64,000 nucleotides of DNA from Aselliscus stoliczkanus. Taxonomy: Eukaryota > Chordata > Mammalia > Chiroptera > Hipposideridae. The DNA is taken from positions 91,706,852 to 91,770,851 of the forward strand of contig CM066736.1 in assembly GCA_033961575.1 (NCBI GenBank), read 5' to 3'. Positions 48,107 to 59,939 of this stretch are shown piece after piece. The notes beneath the pieces are model-generated. The model had not been told where the DNA came from. It did no database searches and worked only from the letters and a program-made list of their open reading frames with translations. How positions within the stretch are numbered: the first letter of the stretch is position 1; each line of letters opens with the position of its first letter. The translations under genes were made by a program, and so were the position numbers.

Positions 48107-48157
<51 letters not shown>
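48107..48157. repeat. (CA)n microsatellite
   Basis: About 25 uninterrupted CA units lie within the L1 ORF2 C-terminal region. Confidence 0.97.
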
Positions 48158-48159
<2 letters not shown>

Positions 48160-48670
48160 GAATATTATTCAACCACGAAAAAGAAGGAAATCCTGCCATT
48201 TGTGACAACATGGATGGACCTTCAGAGCATTATGCTAAGTGAGATAAGTCAGACAGGGAAAGACAAATACTGTATGATACCAGTTCTATGTAGAATCTGA
48301 AAAGGCCAAACTTATAAACTGAGAGCATGGAATAATGATTAGCAGGGGTTGGCAGGTGGAGGAATTGTGTAGATGTTCTTTAAAGATACAAACTTGTAAC
48401 CAGTAGATAATTAAGTCCTAGACATCTAATGCTTAGCATACTGATTATTAAAAACAATACTATATTATAAACTTTAATGGTGCTAAGAGACTAGATCTTA
48501 ATTGTTCCCACCAGAAAAAGAAATAATTAGGTGACATGATAGAGGTGTTAGCTGACTTTATTTTGGTAATAATATTGCAATATATAAATGTATCAGATCA
48601 ACATGTTGTAGACTTTAAACCTATACGATGTTATATGTTAATTATATCTCATTAAAAATAAACACAATGC

Positions 48671-49243
48671 ACTTTTAACCTGGTTTATGCTTGTCCCTCC
48701 CTTTTTATTCTTCATCTGCCCTAGTTAATATCATCTTTGTATTATAATAAATGTACATGTGGTATGAACTATGTATATTACAAACAATTGTCTGTATACT
48801 GATGTCATCCTAATCTGTGTATATAGACCTAAAGATACTCTTGGATTCAATGTATTATTACTGTCATGCTTCCCCCCAATCCCCCACTGCCTTCAGGACA
48901 TGTGCTTCACCAGCAGATGAGATGAGATTTCACATGTCTCAACTTCACACAGTATTCAGGTTTCCCCTCTTCCTGTGATTCCTGTCCTACTGAATGGTAC
49001 TGCCATACTTCCAAGCCAATGGATGTCCTACTCATCTTTCTTCTCCCTATAAATATAGCTTAAACTATAAATATAGTTTACCATGTCTTTTTAATTTACC
49101 CATGTAAACCTCGCTTCAATCTCACTTGTTTTTCATTCCTCATAAGCTCTCCGTTGCATTCAAGTTGGAGTGTGTGGCCAAATGGATCTAAACTGCCCTC
49201 ATGTTCTTGCATTATTTGGGGAGAGGGTCAAAGATTCAGTTCA
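48671..49243. other. No gene seen
   Basis: Unassigned AT-rich sequence between L1 fragments. A near-duplicate ATAAATATAGTTTA(A/C) pair occurs at about 49050-49080. Confidence 0.45.
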
Positions 49244-49350
49244 GGGGCTGGCCGAGTGGCACAGTGGTTAAGGACTGGCTTGGGAAGCTAGCGGCCCTGG
49301 TTCGGGTCCCACATATGAGGGCCAGTGACACTGCCCTCAAAAAAAAAAAA
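49244..49350 (+). mobile_element. Short tRNA-derived SINE
   Basis: GGGGCTGGCCGAGTGGCACAG, GGTTCGGGTCCCACATATGA and TGACACTGCCCTCAAAAA. A perfect 13-bp duplication AAGATTCAGTTCA lies at 49231-49243 and 49351-49363. Confidence 0.93.
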
Positions 49351-49479
49351 AAGATTCAGTTCATTTTGATACATTTTGTTAAATCAAGAGTACATGTTAC
49401 AATGTCTAGTATAATATGCAAACAGAAGAGTCAAAGAATGTATAACTGCCAAACTAACAGAAGAAAAATGAAATAATAA

Positions 49480-50540
49480 AAATGCTTGATTATACTACTT
49501 ACCATAATTTGTGGAATACAGTGAATGCAGTGCTTGGAGGGAAATTTATATCATTTACTATATATGTTACAAAAGAATAAAGATCTCAGATCACTAAGCT
49601 AATCTTCCACCATGGGAAATGCAGAGAAAATTAAATCCAAATAAGCAGGAGAAAAGAAATAATTAAAATTACTGCAGAACTCAATGAAATTGAAAACAGG
49701 AAATCAATAGAGATTGTCAATGAAGTCAGAATCTGGTTCTTTGAAAATACCAACAAAACTGATAAATTAGACTAAGAAAAAAGAGAGAAGACAAATTTCT
49801 AACATCAGAAATAAAATATGGGTTATGAATCATGATTCTTTAGACATTAAAAGGATATGAAAGGAGTACTATAAAGAACTGTATGCTGATAACTTTGATA
49901 AATGGACCAATTCCTTCAAAGACAATTTACCATGTATGCAAAGTTGGTTCAACATTCAAAAAGCAAAGCGTTACATCACAACAGACTAAGAAGAAACATC
50001 ACAATTAGATCAATAGATGGAGTATAAGCATTTGACAAAATACAACACTGATTCATTTAAAAAAATCTTGGCACAACGAGGGAATAGAGGGGAACTTCTT
50101 CAACTTGATAAAGAACATTTACAAAAACCCTACAGCTACCATCATACTTAATGGTATAACAGCTTTCCCTCCCAAATCAGAAACAGGCAAGGATCTACCC
50201 TCTCAACACTCCTGCTCGATATCCTGCTGGAAGTCCTAGTAATGGATTAAGAAAAGAAAAGGAAATAAAAGATATATAGATTGGGAAGGAAGAAGTAAAA
50301 CTTTGTTCATAGATGACATGATTGTCTATGTAGAAAACCCCAAAGAATCAACAACAAAAAATTAATGGAAATAACTAGTGAATACAGCAAGTTTGCAGGA
50401 TATTTGATGTTAAAAACACAATGCCATTTACATTAGCACCAAAAGAGAAATACTTAGATATAAGCTTAACAAAACAAGTTGTTATGGTTGTTATCTGTGG
50501 ATACACGTAACCAATATCTCCTTTATGAATCCTAATTCAT
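49480..50540 (+). mobile_element. LINE-1 ORF2 fragment
   Basis: AAAATTACTGCAGAACTCAATGAAATTG, TCTGGTTCTTTGAAAATACCAACAAAACTG, ATCATACTTAATGGT and ATAGATGACATGATTGTCTATGTAGAAAA are L1 ORF2 segments in order (the last is the RT DD region). Stops and indels are frequent. Confidence 0.75.
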
Positions 50541-50543
50541 TCT

Positions 50544-50698
50544 TTAAAAAAAAAAAAATTTTTTTATTGGGGAATTGGGGGAGGGGAACAGCATTGGGGA
50601 ACCAGGGAAGGGGAACAGATAAGTTGCTGTCTTTTTGTTCTTCAGTCTAGTTGTGGAGGACTTTGCTTCACTGGCCCATGTTGGTATTATCATTGCAC
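50544..50698 (-). mobile_element. Truncated long SINE (tail half only)
   Basis: It has the reversed tail TTTTTTTATTGGGGAATTGGG and body as far as GTTGGTATTATCATTGCAC, then switches abruptly to AT-rich text. The tRNA head is missing, so it is 5'-truncated or deleted. Confidence 0.8.
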
Positions 50699-51990
50699 TA
50701 TATAATAAATATGGGAGACTATTTCCATATTAAGTTGTCAGAAAAAAGCCAAATACAAAAGAATGCATGCAATATGAATCCATATAAAGAAACTTAAACA
50801 ACTGGCAAAATTTAACTTATACTACTAGAAGTCTGAATAGTGACTAGTGTAAACTTTTGGGAAGTAGAAAGGATTAACGATAAGAAGTAGATACGGATAT
50901 GAGAGATTGTTTTGGGATACAAGCAGTGTTCTAATACTCCTTCTGGGCATGCTTATAATGGTTATTTAATTTGTGGTCCTTCACTGAGCTGTAAATCCTA
51001 CTAGGCTCTACTGTGATGGGATGATCTTCTCTATGACTTGTAAAGTCATGAGCAGGTAAAGGAAGGAAGGATCAATAAGACCAGGAGAAAGGACCAAAGC
51101 AGCGTTGTTTTGTTTCCATGACAGTCAAGTTAATCTGCGTCCATTCTATGCAAGTAATGTTGCAGGTACATGTTTCCTGGTTTTGAGGTTCAAATGTCTT
51201 GTAATTACAAAACAGAAAGCAGGCAATCTGAGATCTCATATGGAGAAGCCCCTGAGAACTTGTGCCCTATTTCTTGAGCTGTCTTTGAAGCCTGGACATG
51301 GTCAATCTGAGAGAGATTTAAAGGTACAGTTTGCCAGGAGTAGAGAAAAACTTGAAGTCCATTGGGATAAGGTTCAGGCCGCTGTAAAGAGGTAATCTTT
51401 CAGAGACTGGCAGGTTGGCACAGGCTTATTATTAACTGAATTATCCCCTCTAAAAAGGAGAACATAGATCTTCCTTTAATTTCCCGTGGTTTAAGAAACA
51501 CAGATAAAATAGTATGGACACCTATGTGCCAGCACAATGCATGAGATAAGAATTTGTTCTGAGACCTTCTCTGACATTTCCTAACTCAAAGTTTCCTTTC
51601 TAATGGTTACACATCCTCAGCTTCTGAGTTTGTGTGAGTAAAGGGGAAGGAAAGGGACAATACGTCTCTGCTGTAGTCAGCAGAAATTTGCCTGGAGGCG
51701 GGATATAGTTCGTAAGGTAGATGTTCTAAAAGCTTAGAAAATTAAAAAAAAAACACATTTTATTTCTCTAACCCATATTGACCTATATCTTGTTAAATAT
51801 GAAAACTAGTAATTCCACCTTTCTGAGATTGCCAGGAAACTTTGAAGAATTTATAGCTCAAGATGATTCTTTCAGAGACAGTTAGGAACTTTGCTTTTTG
51901 ACTGTTTTGTTTTGTCTAAGGAAATTGGATATATGTGGTTTGGGTATACATGTTAAAAAAAAGAGAAAGAAATCATTACATTTTCTGATT
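50699..51990. other. No gene seen
   Basis: A 96-codon frame at 51105-51395 has no family resemblance. The remainder is AT-rich and may contain L1 text at its left end (50720-50900). Confidence 0.45.
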
Positions 51991-52314
51991 TCAACACTTA
52001 CTATAAAGTAACAATGAACAAGACAGTATGGTAGTAGTGAAAGGACAGATAGAAATGAATGGAAATGGAACAGAATAGAGAGTGCAGAAATAGACTCATA
52101 CATATGTGGTAAATTGATTTTCAAAAGGGAAAGGAAAGACTTTTCAACAAATGGTTCTGGAACAATTAGATATCCACATAGAAAAATATTAAACATTGAC
52201 CTTACATCATACCAGATACAAAATAACTGAAACTAGATGAAAGGATTAAATGCAAAAGTGAACATAAAAGTTTTAGAAGAAAATATAATGAAAAATGTCC
52301 ATAACCTTGAAGCA
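51991..52314 (+). mobile_element. LINE-1 ORF2 fragment
   Basis: CATATGTGGTAAATTGATTTTC, AATGGTTCTGGAACAATTAGATATCC and AAACTAGATGAAAGGATTAAATG are L1 ORF2 segments. They continue after the SINE at 52328. Confidence 0.7.
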
Positions 52315-52327
52315 GGGAAACTTTCTT

Positions 52328-52783
52328 TTTTTTTTTTTTTTTTTTTTAAAAGATTTTATTGGGGGATTGGCGGAGGGGAACAGCGTTGGGGAATCGGGGA
52401 AGGGGAACAGACAAGTTGCTGTCTTTTTGTTCTTCAGTTTTTTAGTTGCGGAGGATGTTGCTTCACTGTTGGTATCGTCATTGCGCTCTTCCCGGATGAG
52501 GCAGATCGGTCGCTGGCCTCTGGATGTCGCTCACCGCGGCTATTGGCAGCTCACGCTGGCTGCCAGCCGCTCACGCTGGCTGCGGGCCACTCACTGTAGC
52601 CTATGGCAGCCCACTGCAGCAGGGGCTGCAGCCCACACCATCACCGGGGCTCGCACAGCCCAGCTCCAGGTGGAGCTGTTGTTAGCTGTAGAGGGCAGTG
52701 TCACTGGCCCTCATGTGGGATCCGAACCGGGGCCGCTGGCATCCCAAAACCAGCGCTTAACCAATGCGCCACTCTGCCGGCCC
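52328..52783 (-). mobile_element. Long tRNA-derived SINE in L1
   Basis: A T-run of about 24, then AAAGATTTTATTGGGGGATTG, ending CACTCTGCCGGCCC. GGGAAACTTTCTT and AGGAAACTTTCTT duplications flank it. Very close to the 46479 copy. Confidence 0.92.
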
Positions 52784-53094
52784 AGGAAACTTTCTTACGA
52801 CACCAAAATCATGAACCATAAAAGAAAAAAATTAATCAATTAGACTTAATCAAAATAAAAACTTTTTGCTCTTTGTAAAATACTGTTAAGAAAATTAAGA
52901 GCCAAACAAAAGAATGGAAGAAAATATTTGTAATGCATATATGCAATAAAGGACTGGTATCCCAATTATATGATCTCTCTTGCAGCTCAACAATATATAA
53001 GAGTATGCACTAAAAAATGGGTCAAAAGTCTGAATTGACAATTCACAAAAGAAGATATGGAAGGGTCAACAAGCACAAAAAAAGATGGTCAAAA

Positions 53095-53286
53095 CTCACT
53101 TTACCCCTTAGCATGTCGCTTTCCTTAACTATGACAAATTGAATTGGACCAGATGACCAATAGCTCTATAATTCTGTAGATATATTTTTTCACAGGCTTT
53201 TGATATTCCTAGATGAATATGAATATTATGTTTCATTCATCATATATCTTGCAGGAGGAACAAAACATTAAAATAATTTAAAAGAA
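53095..53286 (+). mobile_element. Small A-tailed retroinsertion of unidentified sequence
   Basis: AAAAAAAGATGGTCAA occurs at 53079-53094 and again at about 53288-53303, bounding about 190 bp that is not L1. The insert ends AAAACATTAAAATAATTTAAAAG followed by an A-run, which looks like a polyadenylated 3' end with ATTAAA as signal. No coding frame. The source transcript is unknown to me. Confidence 0.7.
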
Positions 53287-53392
53287 AAAAAAAGATGGTC
53301 AACATAATTAGTCATCAAAGAAATGCAAACTAATACTGCAATGAGATAACATTACACGCTCATTAGAATGGCTTACTTTGAAAAGACTGACA

Positions 53393-53852
53393 GGTCCTGC
53401 CAAGTGGCGCGTTGGTTAAGAGCTGACTTGTGATGCCAGCGGCCCCGATTCGGATCCCACATATGAGGGCCAGTGACACTACCCTGTACAGCTAAGATGG
53501 TGAACAACAGGTACACCTAGAGCTGGGCTGCTGTGAGTCTCAAGGATGACAAAGCTGCAGCCCCTGCTGTAATGGGCTGCCATAGGCTACAGTGAGTGGC
53601 CAGCAGCCAGCGTGAGCAGGGGGCAGCCTGTGTGAGCTGCCAAGAGCCATGGTGAGCGACCATCCAGAGGCTGGTGACTGATCTGCCTCATCCGGGAAGA
53701 GCGCAATGATAATACCAACATGGGCCAGTGAAGCAACGTCCTCCGCAACTAGACTGAAGAACAAAAGGACAGCAACTTGTCTGTTCTCCTTCCCTGATTC
53801 CCCAGTGCTGTTCCCCTCCCCCAATTCCCCAATACAATCTTTGAAAAAAAAA
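53393..53852 (+). mobile_element. Long tRNA-derived SINE in L1
   Basis: Head GGTCCTGCCAAGTGGCGCGTT, tail CCCAATACAATCTTTGAAAA. A perfect duplication GAAAAGACTGACA lies at 53380-53392 and 53853-53865. Confidence 0.92.
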
Positions 53853-54490
53853 GAAAAGACTGACAATATCAAGTGTCAGGGAAAATGTAGAGCAACTAGA
53901 GCTCTCACAGACTGTTGTTTGTAACCACTTTAGAAAATTGTTTGGCAATTTCTTAAATAGTTAAACATACACATGCCATATAACTCATACATTTCACTTC
54001 TAGGTATCTATCCAAGAGAAATAAAATATATGTCCACACAAAGTGTTTTGTATATATAATTCATAGCAGCTTTTTTCATAATAGCCCCAAATTGGAAATT
54101 CTCTAAATGTCCATCAGTAGGTTAACAGATAAATGAAATATGGTAGACAATGAAATACTACTCAACAATTGAAATGGATAACTACTCATACATGCAACAA
54201 CATGAATTTAAAAATTATTATGCTGAGGGAAAGAAGCCATCAACACAATAATACATAACTGTGTTTATTTATAGTAACAAAAAGTATATCAGTGGTTGCC
54301 TGGGGGTGGGTCAGAGTGAGGGATGGACTGCAAAGGGGCTCTATGCATTTTTTGGGGATCATGAAAATGTTCTGTATCTTGATTGTGGGAACGGTTTCAA
54401 GGTTTCAATGCTTTCAATTTGGCTGAGTTCATCAAAATGTGTACCTTAAAAGTATGCATTTGATTGTGAATAAATTATTTCTCAATACAG

Positions 54491-56272
54491 TTGACATAAA
54501 ATAATAATTTAAATTTTAAGCCAGGATAGAGGAAGTCATGTGAAACCATTTCATATAGCACATTTCAGTGGGAGACATGGGGCCCATTTATATGAGAGTA
54601 CATGCTCCCACTTAGATATGTCATTCCTAAGACCAGTTTACTCTTTATTCTAATTTGCCTCCAGACTAGTGAGGCTTCTGGGATGTTACCTGAAGTATTC
54701 TGAAGCCCCATAGCCAGAGGATAATTTTCCCCTTCCTTGAGTTTTTCCCATTTCTGTCCTTGTATATCTAGTGATTAGTAGTAAATCCCTTAGCTACAGT
54801 TGAAGCAAGAGGCATTGTTTTGAGGACAGAAAGGAACTGAACTGGACCCCGGACCAGGAGGAACAGCCAAGTGCTTGGAGGGTGTTTGTGAATATTTGAG
54901 AAGAATAAAGAAGGAAGTTGAATCCCTGGCAGTTGAAAGGAATGAAACCACTCCAGGGGTTTCTAACCAGCAGGGGCCCCTGAAGTGGGAAATAAATAAG
55001 TGCATCCCAAATTGAACCCACCACCTTCTTTCCAAACCTTTTCCTCTTTTTGTTTTCTCAATACACTCATCCTATTGCCATCTTCCCAGTGTCTCATCCC
55101 AAAGAGTGTCATTTTTGACTCTTCTCTCTTCTTCACTGTTCACAATCAGACATCACATCTCATAATTTTACATGTAATTTACATACACTTATTGATTTTC
55201 TAAATGCCAGGTATTTTGCTAGACAATGAGGTTAGAGAAATTGTAGTGAAATTGTAGTTAAATGGTCCCTTGAACCCACATCCTGAAGCAGAGAGAGGGC
55301 TAGGATTGCAGGAGAGGTTACACCCAACAACATTAGCTGAGCCTCCTCTTTGGTGATTTCACTTTCTAACTCTAGAGAATGTAGAAGCTATGCAGTCAGA
55401 CCTGTCTCACCTTTAATTATTTTTACCTTCAAATTAAGAATGTAATTTCATCCTTGTGTTTTCCCCTACAGTCTTTAAGGAAGAATAGTTCCTAACTTCT
55501 TTGTAAAACTGTCTTCTAAATCCTACTCTATTCACCTCCCGTTGGGTCTTGTTTTCTATATCTCAAGTCTAAAATATCTTGAGTAACTTACTTTCATGGT
55601 TGCTTTGCTTTGGACAAGAAAACATGCTCAAGCCTTCCATTCCATTTAAATAAAGATTGGATCCTGCCTCCTCCATAAGCTTTTATCTCCGTTTTATCCT
55701 CTTTATTGCCAAATTTCTCACAAAGTATTAGCAATTTAGCACTTCTGACTCAATAAATGTTTATTGATAAAATGAACCCATGAATGTATTGCATCCACTC
55801 ATTAATCTCACTTCTGCTCCTACCTTTTAAAAAAAAATTATAAGCCTGATACTAATACTCTAGTTACCCAGTCCGAGGACTTCTCCAATATTTTTATCCT
55901 GTTCAACCTAGGGAACTTCTCTGTGTTGATTATCTCTCATCTCTTCTACCCATCATGATAATATGCCATTAAGCAAACTAGATCATATATGAGTAAGTAC
56001 TATGGATCTGATGCTTAGCAAAGATATGTTAAAAATTCCAGCATTTATTCCACAAATATGTATTGAGGGCTCTCAGCATGCTGGGAAATGCTTTAGGTGC
56101 TGTGGGATGAATGAATAAGACAGGTTAGATCCCTGCACTTTGAGAGTATATTCTAGTGGGGTGAAGCAGCCTATAAACTTGCAAATATTTGGAAAAGCAA
56201 AATAATTTCATGTTGTTTTGAGCGCTAAGAAAGAAATAAGCAGGTAATGGGATGGAGAGTAACTTGAGGCTA
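54491..56272. other. No gene seen; L2/MIR trace near 56040-56170
   Basis: Unassigned sequence without a conserved frame. ACAAATATGTATTGAGGGCTC, then TTTAGGTGCTGTGGGATGAATG and ATTCTAGTGGGGTGAAGCAG, is an old L2/MIR-type segment. Confidence 0.5.
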
Positions 56273-56755
56273 CTGTTTTTTAAAAGATTTTATTGGGGAA
56301 TTGGGGGAAGGGATCAGCCAAGTTGTTGTTCTTCAGTCTTAGTTGTGGAGGGTGCCAGTAGCCATCCGGCTTCCAGTCGGCAGCTTGTGGCCTCTAAACT
56401 CAAGGTGCTGTGTTCAATCTTAATTGCGGGTGGGCATAGCCACCATCCCATGTGAGAGTCAAACCAGCAGCCTTGTTTTTAAGAGCGCATGCTCTATCCT
56501 CTGAGCCATCCAGGCGGCAGCTCAGCTGAAGGTGCTGAGTTCAGTCTTAGTTGCGGGTGGGTACAGCCCACCATTGAACAGGCAATCTTGTTGTTACACC
56601 AGCTGATCCATCCTGCCACCTGTTGGTAGCTCAGTGACAGCTCAGCTAGGGCGCAGCGTTCACTGGCCCATGTAAGAATCAAACCAGCGGCCCTGTTGCT
56701 CAGAGCACGTGCTCTAAGCCAACTCTTAACCAACTGAGCTACTTGGCTGGCCCCC
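56273..56755 (-). mobile_element. Composite multi-head tRNA-derived SINE
   Basis: It has a reversed tail (AAAAGATTTTATTGGGGAATTG) and then three reversed tRNA-like modules near 56480-56515, 56590-56630 and 56690-56755 (CTCTTAACCAACTGAGCTACT). AACTTGAGGCTA is duplicated perfectly at 56261-56272 and 56756-56767. It has the same architecture as the element at 28107. Confidence 0.88.
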
Positions 56756-56869
56756 AACTTGAGGCTATTTTTGATGGTGTGGTTAGAGAATATGTGTTTG
56801 AGGAGTTGTGATTCTGGTACTAATAATCAGCTGCTTTAGATTCTTCTTGACATGTCTAACATTTGCAGT

Positions 56870-57560
56870 ATCAATCAAATTTAATGATCCAGCAATTCTA
56901 TTTCTGGGTATATATTCAAAGGAAATGAACACACTAACTCGAAAAGATCTGCACCCTCATGTTTTTTGAAGTATTATTTACAGTAGTGAAACATAGAACA
57001 ACCTAAGATAAAGAAAATTATATATACATTCATATAAATATATGTATAATATATATAATGGAATATTCTTCAGCCATATAAAAGAAGGGAATCTTGCCAT
57101 TTGCAAATATATGGATGGACCTTAAAGTAACATGCTAAGTTGGTAAGTCAGTCAGAGTGAAAAGGTGTGATCTCATTTATAAACCAAAAAACAGAAACCA
57201 AAAACAGATGGAACAAAAGCAACAATGGGACCCACAGAGAACAGATTGGTGGTTGCCAGAGGTGGGGGTCAAAATGGGTGAAGAAGGCCAAAAAGTACTA
57301 ACTTACAGTAATAAAATGAATGAGTCCTGAAGATATAATGTATAGCATAGTGACTACAGTTGATAATACTGTATTCTATATTTGAAAGTTGCTAAGAGAG
57401 TTAACCTAAAAAGTTCTCATAACAAGGAAACATGTGTAACTGTGTGGTGATGGATGTTAACTAGATTTAGTGTGCTGTTTTGTAATATATCAAATCATTA
57501 ATTGTACAATGGAAACTGATGGCATATGTCTATTATATCCCAATAAAAAAAGTTAAAAAA
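56870..57560 (+). mobile_element. LINE-1 3' end with A-tail
   Basis: ATCCAGCAATTCTATTTCTGGG, AAAAGAAGGGAATCTTGCCATT, GGTGGTTGCCAGAGGTGGGGG and a 3' end at about 57545 (TATTATATCCCAATAAAAAAAG). Standard L1 ORF2 tail plus 3' UTR. Confidence 0.8.
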
Positions 57561-57567
57561 AACGTAG

Positions 57568-57803
57568 CAGGGCGGCTGTTTAGCTCAGTTGTTAGAGCTC
57601 AGTGCTCATAACACCAAGGATGCTGGTTCGAGCCCCATGTGGGCCACTGACTTGCACCCTCCACAACTAGACTGAAACAACCACTTGACTTGGAGCTGAT
57701 AAGTCCTGGAAAAACGCCCTCCACAACTAGATTGAAACAACTACTTGACTTGGAACTGATGGGTCCTGGAAAAACACACTGTTTCCCAATAAAATATAAA
57801 AAG
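57568..57803 (+). mobile_element. tRNA-Ile-like SINE with duplicated body
   Basis: The head GGGCGGCTGTTTAGCTCAGTT through GATGCTGGTTCGAGCCCCAT follows a nuclear tRNA-Ile sequence, with A box and B box visible. The body CCCTCCACAACTAGA...GGTCCTGGAAAAAC occurs twice with a 60-bp period (57657 and 57717). The tail is TTTCCCAATAAAATAT. It lies immediately after an L1 A-tail. Confidence 0.85.
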
Positions 57804-58451
57804 CAAACAAACACTCCTTATAAACAAAACAAAACAAAATTTAGCTTGCCTCTAAATCTCTGCCTTGTATCCTAGATCTTATTTTTCCTTTTGTATTTGG
57901 AGCTGCATTTTGGACTTGTTGGATGAACCACGTAGAATGGCTTGTCCAATTAGAAACTCATCCTGAATTCCTGGCTCCAGCCATTTTGGGGTATCCATCC
58001 TATTCTGATGGGGGAAATGGTGATGTGGGGCCCCTTTTGTGTCTTGAAGCCCATTTTCCCTATTTCTTTCTATAAACTGTGGTCCTTCTTGGACACTTAT
58101 TGAATATTGGGCATTAGTGTGAACTATTTACTATTGCTGTATTTGATTGCTCTTTTTGAAAAGCCCTAGAATTTGTTATCTCTCTTCCTATTGTGGTTCA
58201 TCTTTTACATTGTATCCTGAAACTTATATTTCAGTCATTTGTTTACAAAACATTAGAAATTCTTCATTGGTTTATGATATGATGAAATTACTTGGCCCTT
58301 GCATTCAAAACCCATTACAACCTGGCAAGAGTTAACCTAATTCCTTTCACAACCACTCTTATTCCTTTTCCTACCTTCTAGTTCACTTTCTTCACTTAGA
58401 AACTATACTGTCATCTTACCTCAACATCACAGTTTTCTATGTCCTATATAT
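57804..58451. other. No gene seen
   Basis: Unassigned sequence. No coding or RNA gene signature on either strand. Confidence 0.45.
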
Positions 58452-58930
58452 TGAGGGGTAGCAGAATACACCACCCCAACATGTGCCATTTGGCATGTGG
58501 ATTGTTTTGAGCTGAAGGCAATTAAGACCCAGCAGACTCAGGAAAGCTTTTAACTTCTCCCTTGACTGCCTAAGAGTATTTAGACGGGGGTCTGTACCTG
58601 GCAGAGAGCTATTACCAGAGATAACTTCTTATATCAGAAAGACTATCTGCATGGCAGGGCAAACATTTGTTTACCAAACATTTGCTCTTCTCATCTTCCT
58701 ATGAATTGCCTTCTTCCCCATTTGAAGCTCCAGATCCCCACCCCCTTCTCCTTAGCTCAGAATGGCATATAAACCTCAACTGCCAGACTGCCTTTGAGTC
58801 TTCATGTCTTTGTGGGGCTCCCATATGTATGTACTTATACTTGGTTTTCTCCTGTTAATCTGTCTTATGTCAATTTAATTATCAGACCAGCCAACGAATT
58901 TAGAAGGGAAAAAGGGAAATTTTTCCTCCA
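58452..58930 (+). mobile_element. Solo LTR, class I endogenous retrovirus
   Basis: It starts TGAGGGGTAGCAGAATACACC and ends TTTTCCTCCA (TG...CA). It carries a TATA-like GCATATAAACC at about 58764 and the U5 text CTCCTGTTAATCTGTCTTATG seen in MER4-class LTRs. About 479 bp. No internal retroviral sequence adjoins it, so it is a solo LTR left by recombination. Confidence 0.65.
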
Positions 58931-59099
58931 CTATACTATTATATTGCATGAGCCCTTTTCCATCTTCTCTGCCCAGGGCTTTATATTCCTGACCCAGGTC
59001 AACATTCTGCTTATCTGTGAAGCCATCCATTTATCTTTCAGGTTGAGTTAGTACTTCTCTCCTCTGTGTTTACCTGTTATTTACATGAATCATAATAAA

Positions 59100-59735
59100 A
59101 ATGCAAAACTATCCTGAGCCCCTTATTCCTGGAAAACAATTAAAGAAATCTATCCACCTTTTTTGCTCTAAGATATGGCTTCCTGCTAAGAACCACCCTT
59201 CCCCATATAACTTGGATAGATAAGACTCATTGATGATAAGACCCCTTTTCACTTATGATAAGGCCAGATACAGACCCTTTAAATTCCCCACTCCTTTTTT
59301 TTTTTTTCCTCAAAAAAGATGAGCTGAGTTGTTTGTTTATATTTATCAATTGAAACAAAGTGCTTATAACTAAACGTTGGTTATGCTTCTGTCCTTTTTC
59401 CAGGCCCCTGAACTTTGACCCACCTTCTTTCCTACCCAGCAAACAACCCTTCCTTAAAGATCCTGCCTGAGAATCAGCAAACCTCATGGTAAAACATTCC
59501 CATCACCCCACTCCCTCCAGACCCATTTTTTTCTAGTAGAGCCTTGTTGATCAATCCATATAAGAGAAAATTCCTTTCTGCCTGGCCTGTCAGTTGCTTG
59601 CAGCTCTCTGGTTGGATTATTTTCCCTATTGCAACAGTCTCCTTCCCCTTATTGCAATAATCCTTTCAAATAAGGTCTCATTTTGCCTGTCTAGATATAT
59701 TTTTATTAGATAATACAAATTGCCAAGTTCTTTAA
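59100..59735 (+). mobile_element. Probable second solo LTR (different family)
   Basis: CATATAAGAGAAAATTCC (TATA-like, about 59559) is followed by CTCTCTGGTTGGATTATTTTCC, then two TATTGCAATA blocks and TTCAAATAAGGTCTCATTTTGCC. This has the promoter-plus-polyadenylation layout of an LTR R-U5. Borders are not clear. Confidence 0.4.
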
Positions 59736-59939
59736 TTGTCTGTTTAGATAAAGTCCTCCCTTTCCCCCACATTTGGAGCTGTGTTTTGGAACAATGACAA
59801 GGCCAGATTCCTGTTTGTGTTCTTATGTCTTAATTTGCCTTTGTTTCTGACTGTTCCCTATGACTACTTCCATGAATTTCTGTTTATACCTTAATGTTTG
59901 AGTCTGTCTTTGTATCTGTCTACCCCATTTCACTACTTC

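Larger units (their letters stand above)
45801..48670 (+). mobile_element. LINE-1 ORF2 (RT to C-terminus) plus 3' UTR, decayed second copy
   Basis: It restarts at the RT domain: the 45826-46038 frame reads LNIMKAIYDKLRVNILNGEK and then FPLRSEIRQ, the palm region. After the SINE at 46479 it goes on through ORF2. At 47888-48205 it holds the C-terminal PYDPAIPLLGY motif, and it finishes in a 3' UTR ending ATTATATCTCATTAAAAATA at about 48655. Several stops make it inactive. This copy is a different L1 from the one to its left, since the RT text is repeated. Confidence 0.8.
52797..54490 (+). mobile_element. LINE-1 ORF2 C-terminal region, split by two insertions
   Basis: L1 text continues with GGACTGGTATCCCAATTATATG and, after 53303, CAACATAATTAGTCATCAAAG, then after 53866 ATGTAGAGCAACTAGAGCTCTC and ATTATGCTGAGGGAAAGAAGCC. 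The last part fades into a 3' UTR-like end near 54480 (ATAAATTATTTCTCAATA). The breaks are a 190-bp insert (53095-53286) and a long SINE (53393-53852). Confidence 0.72.

Noticed and set aside
51105..51395. 96-codon frame as a possible small gene
   Set aside because: No recognisable domain, no splice or promoter context, and length within chance expectation for this much sequence.
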